Below, piece after piece: positions 23,301-33,749 of a stretch of DNA of 36,926 bases. The position numbers were made by a program, and so were the translations under genes. Within the stretch, counting starts at the first letter, position 1, and each line of letters starts with the position of its first letter. Below the pieces are notes generated by a model, which saw only the letters and a list, made by a program, of their open reading frames with translations, made no database searches and was not told the DNA's origin. The DNA is from Amphimedon queenslandica (taxonomy: Eukaryota > Porifera > Demospongiae > Haplosclerida > Niphatidae): positions 126,789-163,714 of the forward strand of contig NW_003546277.1 of NCBI RefSeq assembly GCF_000090795.2, in the 5' to 3' direction.

Positions 23301-26115
23301 TGTAATAAAAATTTGGAGTGATTTCGGAGCCATTTTTTGGGAAAAACCATGGGCTATAGCCTTGGGTATTTTTCAGATTTTTGGCAATTTCATAAAATGG
23401 CTGTAACTTGAAAAATTGAATTCGGAATCACCTCAAACTTTCTACACAGCATAAGAACATCAATATGCATCAGAAAATGTAATAAAAATTTGGAGTGATT
23501 TTTGGCCCATTTTTTGGAAAAAACCATGGGTAATCATCTCAATTCACTGACAAGAAGCTGCATGTGTGCTAAGCCAAAATCCTGTGGGAAATCCTGTACC
23601 TGTATATGCCGGCTGAGGGTAGCAGCTGGTCTAATGTGTGTAGCTTTCCTGATAATCTGTCAAGAGCTCGAGCTAAATGGGCACTGTTTAGCATCTTAGC
23701 CTATCACAATAAATAAATAAAATAAATAAAATAAATAAATAAATAAATAAATAAAATAATGAAGTATGTCTTATTAACAAATACAAACACGGGGTACTAA
23801 ACTCCTGTTACCTCAAGAGTGAGTTTATCGTTGATAAGTGAAGAGCATCTACTCATCAGCTCTTGTACAAACACTACCAGTGCTTCCTTAGATACTACAG
23901 CAACATCAGTACTGAGGGAGAGAGTAACAAAATTTATAACAAAATATGTTTGACCAACAAAACTTGATGCTGTATGGTAAATCGTAATTCATGTACACTA
24001 ACTACACTTACCTGTGGCATACTGATTTCTTTCTGATAAACATGTCAAAACACGACTGAATGATGAGGCTCATGTTGCCAAGGAAACCATTGCAAACCAC
24101 GCCCACAAATTCTACGGCATCCTATGCAATATAAAGCACATGACCAATATAAAATAAAGACCACACCTACCACAACGACACCATCCTCTTCATCATTTCC
24201 AGTACTACTTGGAAGAGTCTTTTAAAAAGCAATTATTAATTAATTATTAATTAACAATTGGAGCCACTTACTTTAGCAGCTGTTTCTACTTTCAGAAGAT
24301 CTGACTCTAGCTGCCTTCTGGAACTAAAAAAAGAGAAAATTTTAAATTTATAATAATGACCATGGAAGAAGTTTTGAGCTAAATTTTAGTCAACGTTTAA
24401 CTTGTTTTTACTTGCCAAAGTAAAATTTTAACAATTTAATCAATTTAATCAATCAGTGTTATTAGGATGAATGAACAGAGCTTACTTGTCCAGATACTGC
24501 TGGCAGAGAGCTTGAGGTGGCTCCTGCAGCTGTAACAGAAGATCAACAGCTTCTGCTATCATCTTTGGTGACGACTAAAAACAGTAAAAAATTATTGTCA
24601 AAGTTTTCAAAATGCCAAAAATAAGTTATAATTTTTGGGAGGAGCAAAAAAGAGGGCCTGTCCGGGAGTTGAACCCGGGACCTCTCGCACCCTAAGCGAG
24701 AATCATACCCCTAGACCAACAGGCCACTTCACAGCAGTCCAACCAAAATATACAAACCAAAACATGATTTATAGCCTGAAGTCAAAACACATGTTATATA
24801 TAGCACTAAAGCAGCCCAATGAAGATAATGATACTCTTGATATCAGTGATAATAATATTACATGCATAGATGCAGTTACTGGCTATGAAAACATGCTTTG
24901 GAAGTTTGGTATTATAACGATATTCATAGAGCAAGGAGTAGTTTACACAAATCATTTAGATTATCACTTTAATAATTAGTGTGATTTCTCTTATGTTTAC
25001 CTGCTGATCATCAAGTCGTCCTTTCAGTAGTGTCTTAAGTTCGTCTATTATCGCCAAACAATCGTGTTGGATGCCATGAAATGACGGCAAATGCTTATAC
25101 TGCTCTAAAACTTTCTGAGCTTTAACATAATAACTGGAAGAAGATAAAGAGAGAGGAAGAGAGAAGATAATCCATAAACTTTCTACTGAACGTACTTCAC
25201 TGCTTGACTGTAAGCTCTTCTCTCAAGACACTTGTTCAAACGTCCTGGTAACTCAAAAAGAAATTGCAGCTGTTGGGAAAAAAATAAAAACTAAAATCAA
25301 TAAAAGGACACTTTTTACACCTTCTTAAGCAAATGATGAACAGACGAGAGTTTAGCTATCTGCTGCTTTCTCTCTGATAATGCCTCATTTATGGAATTAC
25401 TGGAGCTTCTGATTCCTTCAATTCGTGAGCTTAACTTCGACATACCGTCCTCTAATCTCTGAAAATCATCTTTCATCTGAGGATAAGAAAGAAAAGAATA
25501 AAACAAAGGAGAAAGCAAGAACAAATTTTATGTTAATTTTAAAGTTTGCTCGAAAATCAGGCAAAAAATCCCTGTACTATATATAGTACCAAGAAAGTTG
25601 AACCCAGAAATTGCACACAAAATTACCTCTTTGATAGTTTCGGATGCCTTGATGAATTTTGAGTGATTCTCATACACCAAATGCTGCATATTGCTATCCA
25701 GCTGCAACGTTTCTACAGTAGAAAGATTCATAAAAATAATGTCACTACCAAAAAGCAATGCAAAATCTTATCATCTGTAGTTCTGTACTTGTACATATAC
25801 ACCACACTCACCTTTCTTCACTTTTCGCTCTTTGTCATACAAGTCAGTTAGCGAGAGGTTTCTAAGCATCTTCTCCATGTACTGGTCTACTTTAAATCCA
25901 GAGCTATCAATGTCTAGAGGGTTGGCCGGTTCACGGGCTGAGGCTCCACCAGTTCCTTCATCAGTAACACCATAGTACATCCTTAGGTAGCCTCTCTTTC
26001 TCCTCCTCATTTGACGATCTGCATCTACTCGTGTGTATAAGAGTAACTGCTCAATGCACTTACCGTCTGTAGCTTCTGGAGAAACTGATTTCTCTACCTC
26101 CTCTTCAGACGCCAT
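20313..26115 (-). CDS. VPS51: VPS51 subunit of GARP/EARP tethering complexes
   Basis: Tethers endosome-derived vesicles at the trans-Golgi. Exons from start to end: 26115-26064, 26018-25812, 25712-25627, 25476-25321, 25269-25196, 25133-25001, 24574-24486, 24323-24272, 24218-24171, 24121-24012, 23911-23812, 23694-23600, 22179-21960, 21900-21778, 21728-21621, 21569-21471, 21385-21338, 21274-21118, 21061-20995, 20938-20806, 20716-20604, 20475-20397, 20342-20313; about 792 aa (human about 782). Landmarks: [77 protein letters not shown] and [18 protein letters not shown]. The first intron (26019-26063) is 45 nt and stop-free, so it could be retained in frame. A 1.4-kb intron holds the 177-bp array; another holds a tRNA gene. 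Met at 26127 is an alternative start. Confidence 0.93.
22330..23531 (-). repeat. 177-bp tandem repeat array (reverse), about 6.8 copies
   Basis: GGCTATAGCC cores begin at 22468, 22645, 22822, 22999, 23176 and 23352, spaced 177, 177, 177, 177 and 176 bp. The array breaks off just after CCATGGG at about 23530, only 70 bp below a VPS51 exon donor. It is the reverse complement of the PYROXD2 array. Relative to transcription of its host gene the orientation is the same. It occupies most of intron 22180-23599. Confidence 0.96.
23708..23760. repeat. (ATAA)n microsatellite
   Basis: AAAT/AATA-type tetranucleotide run in the short VPS51 intron between exons 23911-23812 and 23694-23600. Confidence 0.85.
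24646..24651 (-). terminator. RNA polymerase III T-run
   Basis: A6 on the + strand, so T6 just downstream of the tRNA-Pro 3' end on the minus strand. Confidence 0.75.
24654..24725 (-). tRNA. tRNA-Pro (anticodon AGG)
   Basis: A 72-nt cloverleaf on the minus strand. The acceptor stem pairs GGCCTGT with ACAGGCC. The D-arm carries A-box TGGTCTAGGGG. The anticodon stem is TCTCG/CGAGA with loop CTTAGGG, anticodon AGG. The T-arm is CCGGG-TTCAACT-CCCGG (B box). No intron and no encoded CCA. It sits inside a VPS51 intron (24575-25000) on the same strand as the host, so Pol III and Pol II transcripts overlap in sense. Confidence 0.95.
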
Positions 26116-26246
26116 CTTGAAATACAAACCACGCCCAACTTTTCCTTTGTTTGGTCCCGCCCATTTTAAATTAAAATTAATTTTTAATAAAATAAAATTT
26201 AATATGACGTGTAGTCTATGTCGTCATTTTACTCCGCCTACTTAAA
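26116..26246. promoter_or_regulatory. 131-bp head-to-head promoter region (VPS51/DCTN1)
   Basis: Lies between the divergent ATGs. Contains CCACGCCC and CCCGCCC GC boxes on the VPS51 side, an A+T-rich middle, and ATGACGTG (CRE/ATF-like) near the DCTN1 side. No TATA box is clear. Confidence 0.5.
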
Positions 26247-29200
26247 ATGGCGGATAGTACCCCTGAGTGGTTGAAGGTCGGTTCTAAAGTCTTGGTAAAG
26301 GATAGAGGTCTAGAGGGGACGGTAAGGTTTTTGGGTGAGACTAATTTCGCTCCTGGTCTCTGGGCTGGCGTTGAACTGGACGAACAGAAAGGGAAAAACG
26401 ATGGAACTGTCAAAGGAAAGGTGTGAGAATAGCAACTATTGACTAGTCTTCACTTCTATAATTATATTTTAGTCATACTTCAGTTGTGAGGAGGGGTATG
26501 GTTTAATGGTACGATATCATCAACTCGACCCGATTGACAGTGGAGGTCTTGTAGCCACACCCACAACCTCCTCACCAGAAAGTTGGATAAGACCAGGTCT
26601 TAGGGTCCTCGTTAAAGACAAGAACCTTGAGGGGACCATAAGGTTCTTTGGAAACACCGAGTTTGCTCCTGGTAAATGGGTGGGAGTAGAGTTGGATGAT
26701 CCTAAAGGGAAAAACAATGGATCTGTCAAAGACAAGGTACCATGGTCATTAATATTTGTTGTTATTGTTGTTGTTGTTGTTGTTATTGTTGTTATTATTT
26801 TTTTATCACAGGTTTATTTTGAGTGTCGTGAGAAGCATGGGCTAATGGTTCGATCTCTTCAAATTGAGTCCCTGGGGGACGTACCCTCGTCTACCCTTGT
26901 ACCAAAGAAGAGACTAGGAGGTACCAAATCGCCGATCACTGGCTCATCCCCTGGAGCCAAACGATCACAACTTGCTAAACCATCCCCTAGAAGTGGGAGT
27001 GGTCACACTACACCTGGTTCCACTCCTAGCTCAACGTCACCTAAAGTCCCTCACAAAGCCACACCCAAAGATGAGGAGTCACCTTTGCCTCCTCCCCTTC
27101 CTTTGGTAATCTTATTACATAATTATTTTATGTCTCTTGACCACACCCCTTTTAGGTGTCCGCAGAGTCAGGGGGAACGGATCCAGTGGTGTTGGATTTA
27201 CAGCAGAAACTGTCGATACTCCAACAGAAAAGAGCTGAAGATAAAACAAAGATAAAGGAATTGGAAAAGTATCGTATGCAATACCAACAAGTAATGGCTA
27301 TATTTAATGTACAATTGTACATTGATTGATGTCCTTATGCTTTGTAGAAAGTTTGAGCCAATTCAATTTTAATCAATTTTTGGGGTTAATGTAAAGTATT
27401 CTGTACTGTACTGTAGCACATGTTCATGTATTATTGTATATTCAATTCTTTTTTGTTGTAGATGGTTGAATATAAAGCAAAATGGACTGAGTCACAGTCT
27501 GATCTTCAGCAACAGTTGAAGCAAGCAAAGAAAGAGGCGAGGGATGCCCAGTTAACTAAGGAGCAGGTGGAGGATGAACTGAGAGAACTCTCTGATGCTG
27601 TGGAGATTGCAACACTTGACAAGGAAATGGCAGAAGAAAAGGTTTGAGTTAATAATAGTTCTATTTGATTTTTAGTAATTTTTAAAAGTTGCAGTGTATC
27701 TGTATTTGATCAAAAACACACTTTCTTATACATTTTCATCATGTGCATGTTCTTATCTGAAATTTGCCAGTCAACAACTACTGTAAACCAATTCTTCTTT
27801 ACACTTCTTTCTCTCTTCCCCCTCCTTCTTTCTTTAAAGTGTGAAGGTCTGCTAGCGGAGAATGAGGCTCTAAAGGAGCAGATACAGGAGCTGAGTATGG
27901 ACCTTGAGATACTCCAGAATGAGATCAGTGAGTCGGGATATGAGGGAGCAGCTGCTAGCGGCCAACTCAAGCAACTGGAGCAACAGAATAACCGTCTGAA
28001 AGAAGCACTAATGAGGTGTGTATGGGAATACATTGAGAATATGTTCTGACTTTACTTTTCCTCCTTCCTCCTCTGTTCTCTCTCTCTTTCTCTCTCTCTC
28101 TCTCTTCCCAGATTAAGAGATGTTTCAAACGAGGAGAAGTCAGAGCACCAGCTTCTCCTCAGAGATTTTGAGAAACAAACTCAAGTTCTGTCTCAGACTA
28201 ATGAGCAGAAATCCCGACTGGAAGAAGAACTAAAAGTAATAGACCAATCACGTTAGTGTGACATGTTCTGTACTGATAGGGAGCTGAGGAATTTATAGCT
28301 ACACTTAAGGAGCAGGTGGACATTGCAATGGGGGCGGAAGAAATGGTAGAGAAGCTCACTGAGCAGAATCTAAAATTAGAAGAAGATATTGTACAACTGA
28401 ACGAGGCAGTGTCTGACCTTGAGGCTTTGAGAGAACTGAGCGAGCAGCAAGAAGAAATAAAGATAGAGGAGGAACACGAGCTAAGGGAGGAGCTGGACAT
28501 GAACATGAACAACATACGGCAGCTGGAACAAAAACTAGACGCTTCTCAGGAAACCATTGTTGACCAACAGAAGACCATTGACAAGTTTAGGGACTTAGTC
28601 CGTCACTTGCAGGTAAGGGGTGGGGTTATTAGGTGTGGTTTATGGGCGTGGTTTATTGCAGACGGATCTAACTGAATTAAGGAAGCAGCCAAAGGAGGAG
28701 CAAGGGGAGGTGGAGTCAACTCCTTCGATTGTGTCATCGGAGACAATGTTGAGTCAAATAAAGACATCAGCTGTTCAAGCCTATTCAAGGGTATGGGAAT
28801 GAGAGTATGGGAATGGAGAATGAGAGTATGGGAATGTGAGAATGAGATTATTGGAATGGGAGAATGAGATTATTAGAATGGGAGAATGAGATTCAAGTTT
28901 TTGTTTATTTTTTAGACAATTGATTACGAATTGCGTAAACTTGAGTCTCAGCAGTCCAGTGAGATAATAAATTATTTCAAGTCTTTTCTTCCGAATTCAT
29001 TCCTTGTCAGTGGAGGTAAGTGAACCTGATGACCCTGTACTACATGTTCAGGTACAGTGTACACCTTGCTTTACTGTGATCTCCTGTAGGTGATTATGAT
29101 GCTGTCAATGTCATTATGCTTCTGCCAAGGATTGTTTTTAAGGCTGAACTGATTATTGATCAACTTAAGCAACAAGTTAGCCTTTTAAATTTATTTCTTT

Positions 29201-32200
29201 TTTACCGGTATGATCTCTCTCTTTTCTTTTAGACTGGAATAGATGAAGCCCTCTCCTCTCCCTCTACTGCTCCACCAAACAGATTAGATTTACAAACGTT
29301 TGCTTCGTTCCTCATCTACAAACTAACGACTCTTTGGCAGCTGGTCAATGTTGTCATTAGGTAAGAATGCGGTAGTCATAGAAACGTTTATACTCCTTCG
29401 GACTCTTGTCGCCCGTTGCTAGTATAATATAATGCTTTATGTGTAATGACATTTACTCCCTCCCTCCCTCCCTCTCTCTCTCTCCCTCTCTCCCTCCCTC
29501 TCTCTCTTACATATGTACATTGTACATGTTCATCTTCCCTTGTTAGGATTTTAACTGAATGTGATGTTCCTTTGTATCGTCAAGTTGGTGGAATCAGAGA
29601 TGACCTTGCTTTGCACGAGAGGGCCCTTAACATATTAATTGAGCTATTGAGGAAAGAACAGGTTTGACTGGTTTATGCCACCCATGCATACACAGCATGT
29701 ACTTTTATATGAATAATTGAATTTATATCATAGTGACTGATATCTAATACCATTGAGTAAGTAATTTGTGGTTGTAGCGCACTTTTGATGTACATGTACA
29801 TGTTAAATTGAAACATGTAGTAACAGATATTAAATTATGATATTCCTATTGTTGCTTAGTTGGATGAAGCCGTTCCTCTTAACGGAGTTGAGAAAGCCAT
29901 CAAACACTTTGAGGTCAGTCTATGAGTCTCTTGTGGGTATTTTTAACCCTTTAATAGAGCCTGCTTGAGAACCGCCTAAAGTTCAGTCCTAAAGGAAGAG
30001 TCATGGACCTGTTTCAAGATAATGTGAGGGTTGTCACTAATGGCTGCAACTACATGACACTGGAACTGACAAGATTACACAATATGTCAAAGGTAATGAG
30101 AGAGAGAGAGGGGGAGGGAGAATTGAGAGAGAGAGAGGGAGAGGGTACATGTGTACATGTACATACATAAGAGAAAGGAGCAGTGCTTGTGATTTCAGTC
30201 TTTCAGATTGTTGTAAATTTGTACATGTACATGTAGTCATCAGGTCCATTACTGCGTCTTTGTATTTTACAGAACGCCAGTGGGTTTCTTTCAGTATTAA
30301 AGGAGCTTGAGAGTTTCAATAATGACATAAGACAGACCTGCAGGAAGGCAAGGAGGCGTCTACCCACCCCACAGTCAGGGAAGATCATACTTCTGCCTGA
30401 TGACCTCTTTCCTTCTCTCATCAAGAACCAGGCACTACTGGTCACTAACTTTAGGGCTTTGTATAGCAGAGTACACCATAAGAACCAGGGACTGGCTGGT
30501 TAGTGTCATGTGACCATCATGTGATCATCATGTGATTATTGTGTGATTTTTTAGATAATGAGAGTCTGTCAAATGCCGAGTTGGAAGTCTTGTTTAATGA
30601 GATGGCAAAAGTTGTGTTCCAAGGAGTGATGATTGAAGAAGCAGGCGGAGACAGTATACCACAGTAAGGGCCTTATGTTACATGTACTTATGTGTGTGTG
30701 TGTCTGTGTATAAGTAAGTTAATGTCTTCTCTCTCTCTTCATTAGCTCCTGCATGTCAAAGATGGCCAAAGATCTGGAACACTTTTTGACCGAGTTACAA
30801 AATGGAACGTACGACTCTCAGGATCCTAAACTTAAAGTTTGTCACATGATATATCTTTTAAAAAAATAACCACCTTTTAACCATCCTTGCCCCCCTGCCC
30901 CCTCCGCTAGTTTACACCTCCCATTACACTTCGTGCTCAAGTGGTCAAAGATGAGTTGAGTGATACTGAGGGTCTCCGTTACAAGATCGAAGAGAAGAAC
31001 AACGAAATAAAGGAACTTAAGAAAGACCTCAAACTGAAACTGCAAGAGATCGGAGAGATAAACACCAAGGTTGCTCTCCTTGAGAAGAAACTGGAGCAGG
31101 CAGGAGCTGAAGTGAGCAGTGCAACAGTTTGTTGTGTGACTGTCATGTGACTGTCATGCTTTCATCATGTGACACTTGTTTGATCTTTAGTGCACCCGTA
31201 AAGTCGAGGAGGAAAAGATGGAGACAGAGAGAATGAAGACTATTTTAGATCAACAGGAAGAGTAAGTGTTAGAGAGAGAGAGAGGGAGGGAGGGAGAGAG
31301 AGAGGGGGAAGCATAAGATCACGAAAAATGATAGTGATCTATTGACAGATTCAGTTACAACTACTAATGTCTAGTCTCTTGGTTTGTAAGGGTGTGTCGA
31401 GAAAAGTTGTAAAACCATCCAATTGCATGTAGCCAATAAACTATTGGGTAACATGTACAGGCTGTATTCGTAGCAATACTGTAGTAAAGAATTCCATCAT
31501 GTGTGTGCCACACCTTTTCTCCATTGCTCTTTGAGTTGAAGCATTACCACAATCCTTGTGTGTCTTCTGCTAGTAATTAGTTGCTTTGTTGAGCTGTCTT
31601 AAGTCACCGATTGATGGTGTTAGGTGTGTCTGGGCTGTCTGCATTTTTATTGATGTTTTCTCATAATGTTTGGATTGCATGTTGTAGCTGATGGACTTTT
31701 TAAAATCCATTTTACGTACATGTTTGTAGTTATACTTCATGTTGTCTAACTCAGTGTGTGCAGCAACCTTTGAATCTACATGTATGAGTCTTCTCTCGTT
31801 AGATAATGAATATTTCTAATAATGCATTATTAGTTTTAACTTATTTTTAAAATGTTGAACATCTCTCTCTCTCTCTCTCTCTAGGAAATTCAACAGAGCT
31901 ATTGTTGTCCTACAGAAGGATATAGAGGGGCTGGAGGAGGAGAGGGATACTCTTAAACAGCAGCTGGAGTCTCAGTCAAGGTCCCCAATGCCACAGGATC
32001 TGCCCAGAAGAACATCATCACTCAGTGGTCAGTGTCCACTAGCTACTACACTGTGATCTGTTACCCTTCTTTATTGCCTCTACTCTCATTTATACCCTTG
32101 TATCATGTACATCTTTCATTATTATTCTTATTTTTATTTTCTTATCTTGATTCTTTATTATTCTTTATATGTATCTTTCTTTAGGTCGTCAAGCGTTAGC

Positions 32201-32813
32201 TACTCTCATGGGTTCAAGGTCGCCAGCTCATGCCCACAGGAGTCAAGCCACTCCTCCTCAACCCAGCACTGCTGCCTCTGATGACACAGCTGGTCCCTTC
32301 CCGCCAATATCTAACTCTCCACTTCTTCTAGCACAGGTATTCCTTGCAGCATTCACACAAGTTCTGAAATATTCATAATTATTATGACATTAGATCGATT
32401 CTTTGAAGAAGGCTTTGTGTTATTCACAAGATGAGAATGTTCATTTAAAAGCACAGGCAGTTAGAGTAAGTCAGAATTATAAAATATCATTTTTATTTTA
32501 TTTATTTATTTTATTTATTTAAAGGCTAAGTTGTCATCCCTCCCTCGTCTTCATGTTGCTAGCACTTTGAGTGTTGACAGGAAGAGGAGGAGAGAGGGAG
32601 GGGAAGAGACTAACCGCAGCGACACTGAGAAATCCTTTACTAGAAGGACAGACAATTTACTAAAGGTTTGAGACATACACTTGTGTTAACATTGAGTTGT
32701 TTTATTTTGTTTCTCAAGGATTTGAATACAGCTCTCTCGCATGCCTGTGTTGTTGATATCACCAAAAAAGAGAGTCAGTTACTTTTACTTCAATCAAGCA
32801 TTATTTATACGTC

Positions 32814-32859
<46 letters not shown>

Positions 32860-33597
32860 GTGTGTGTGTGTGGTTTATCTATGCAGGAGATGTTGGTGCC
32901 AGAGAAGCCTTAGCTCAAAGAATGTCTTCACTCATTGAACTGAAGCACAAAACTGCATTGGTGAGAGGACTGTGTAAATACATGTACATGTACTACATGT
33001 AATGCACTTTTAAAGCTTTATCATATATGTATAATCTTTCATATAATTCACATACATGTATGTGCATGTACATTGTGCATGTATTTCATTTTGTGTAGCT
33101 GAAAGAAGAAGCTGCTCAAAGTTTAGCATCAAGTTATTCCAGAGGATTAGTACAGACAAGAATAAAGTCATTTGTGTCACCTTCTTTTTCAAAGGTAACA
33201 TCACCTGTACTACTAAATGACCCCAAAACTTTGGATGCCTGTACTATATACTAATTGGCCAAAAAGACCGTGTACTATAGTACAGGGGAAGCCTTCATGT
33301 GTCACCTCTTTGTTAGCAGTACATGTTTATAGTACATGTATGTCAGTTGTGTATCAATGAAATTTGTCAGTCATTTTAATACTTTTCCCTTTTCTTTCTC
33401 TCTCTCTCTCTCTCTTCCTTTCCTCAATGAAGGCTTTGTCTGAAAATGACGCTTCATGCAAGCAGCTCCTTGCTAAACTGTACTTGCCAGGTTCTTCTGG
33501 AAGGGAAGAGGGAGAGCTTGCGAGTGGCAGAGCTTGTAAGAAGCTCCTGCTCTCTGCCTCTCAGTTTCAAGCGCTTCATTCGCTTGTTGTGACATAA
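26247..33597 (+). CDS. DCTN1: dynactin p150Glued with two CAP-Gly domains
   Basis: Links dynein to microtubules and cargo. Exons: 26247-26420, 26473-26736, 26812-27105, 27156-27290, 27462-27641, 27840-28015, 28112-28235, 28280-28612, 28662-28790, 28916-29015, 29090-29175, 29233-29360, 29547-29661, 29860-29913, 29958-30092, 30273-30498, 30555-30663, 30746-30836, 30911-31111, 31191-31261, 31885-32027, 32185-32336, 32394-32465, 32525-32665, 32719-32773, 32887-32960, 33099-33194, 33433-33597; about 1340 aa (human about 1278). Two CAP-Gly domains lie in tandem: residues about 9-75 (GKNDG 49-53) and about 95-165 (GKNNG 137-141). A Ser/Pro/Thr/Lys-rich basic stretch follows, then coiled coil 1, the conserved dynactin middle domain ([20 protein letters not shown]) and coiled coil 2. 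The C-terminus ends [14 protein letters not shown], as in the family. Canonical p150 has one CAP-Gly. The 623-bp intron 31262-31884 shows nothing recognisable beyond GA- and CT-rich ends. Confidence 0.95.
27318..27385 (+). repeat. diverged 177-bp repeat fragment in a DCTN1 intron
   Basis: ATTGATGTCCTTATGCTTTGTAGAAAGTTTGAGCCAATTC matches the middle of the 177-bp unit in forward orientation, without the palindromic core. Confidence 0.7.
28793..28895. repeat. 22-bp purine-rich minisatellite
   Basis: About four to five imperfect units of the type GGGAGAATGAGATTATTAGA, filling most of the DCTN1 intron between exons 9 and 10. Confidence 0.75.
32821..32872. repeat. (GT)n microsatellite
   Basis: GT run with one short interruption, in the DCTN1 intron 32774-32886, directly before the acceptor of the exon starting at 32887. 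Confidence 0.9.
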
Positions 33598-33654
33598 AAT
33601 AATAATCATTTGTATAATGTCTAGCTAGTTAGCAATAATGATAAAAAAGCTCAG

Positions 33655-33660
33655 AATAAA
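33655..33660 (+). terminator. polyadenylation signal AATAAA (DCTN1)
   Basis: AATAAA lies 58 bp after the DCTN1 stop, in the 152-bp gap before the convergent protease gene. Confidence 0.5.
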
Positions 33661-33749
33661 AACTCTACAAAAATGATAATGATAATTTGATTATTATTAT
33701 TATTCTTATTAATGTTTTATGATCCTAATGATAATAATTTAGCAGTCTT

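Noticed and set aside
23502..23699. 65-codon + strand frame
   Set aside because: It is the antisense of a VPS51 exon (23694-23600) plus the edge of the repeat array.
24635..24979. 114-codon + strand frame
   Set aside because: It runs antisense through the tRNA-Pro gene and into intron sequence, with no family signal.
33216..33292. Possible MITE: TGTACTATAGTACA palindrome (33271-33284) with a similar GTACTATATAC nearby
   Set aside because: The ends do not form convincing terminal inverted repeats and I see no target-site duplication. Similar GTAC-rich patches near 22265 and 25575 are too short to define a family by eye.
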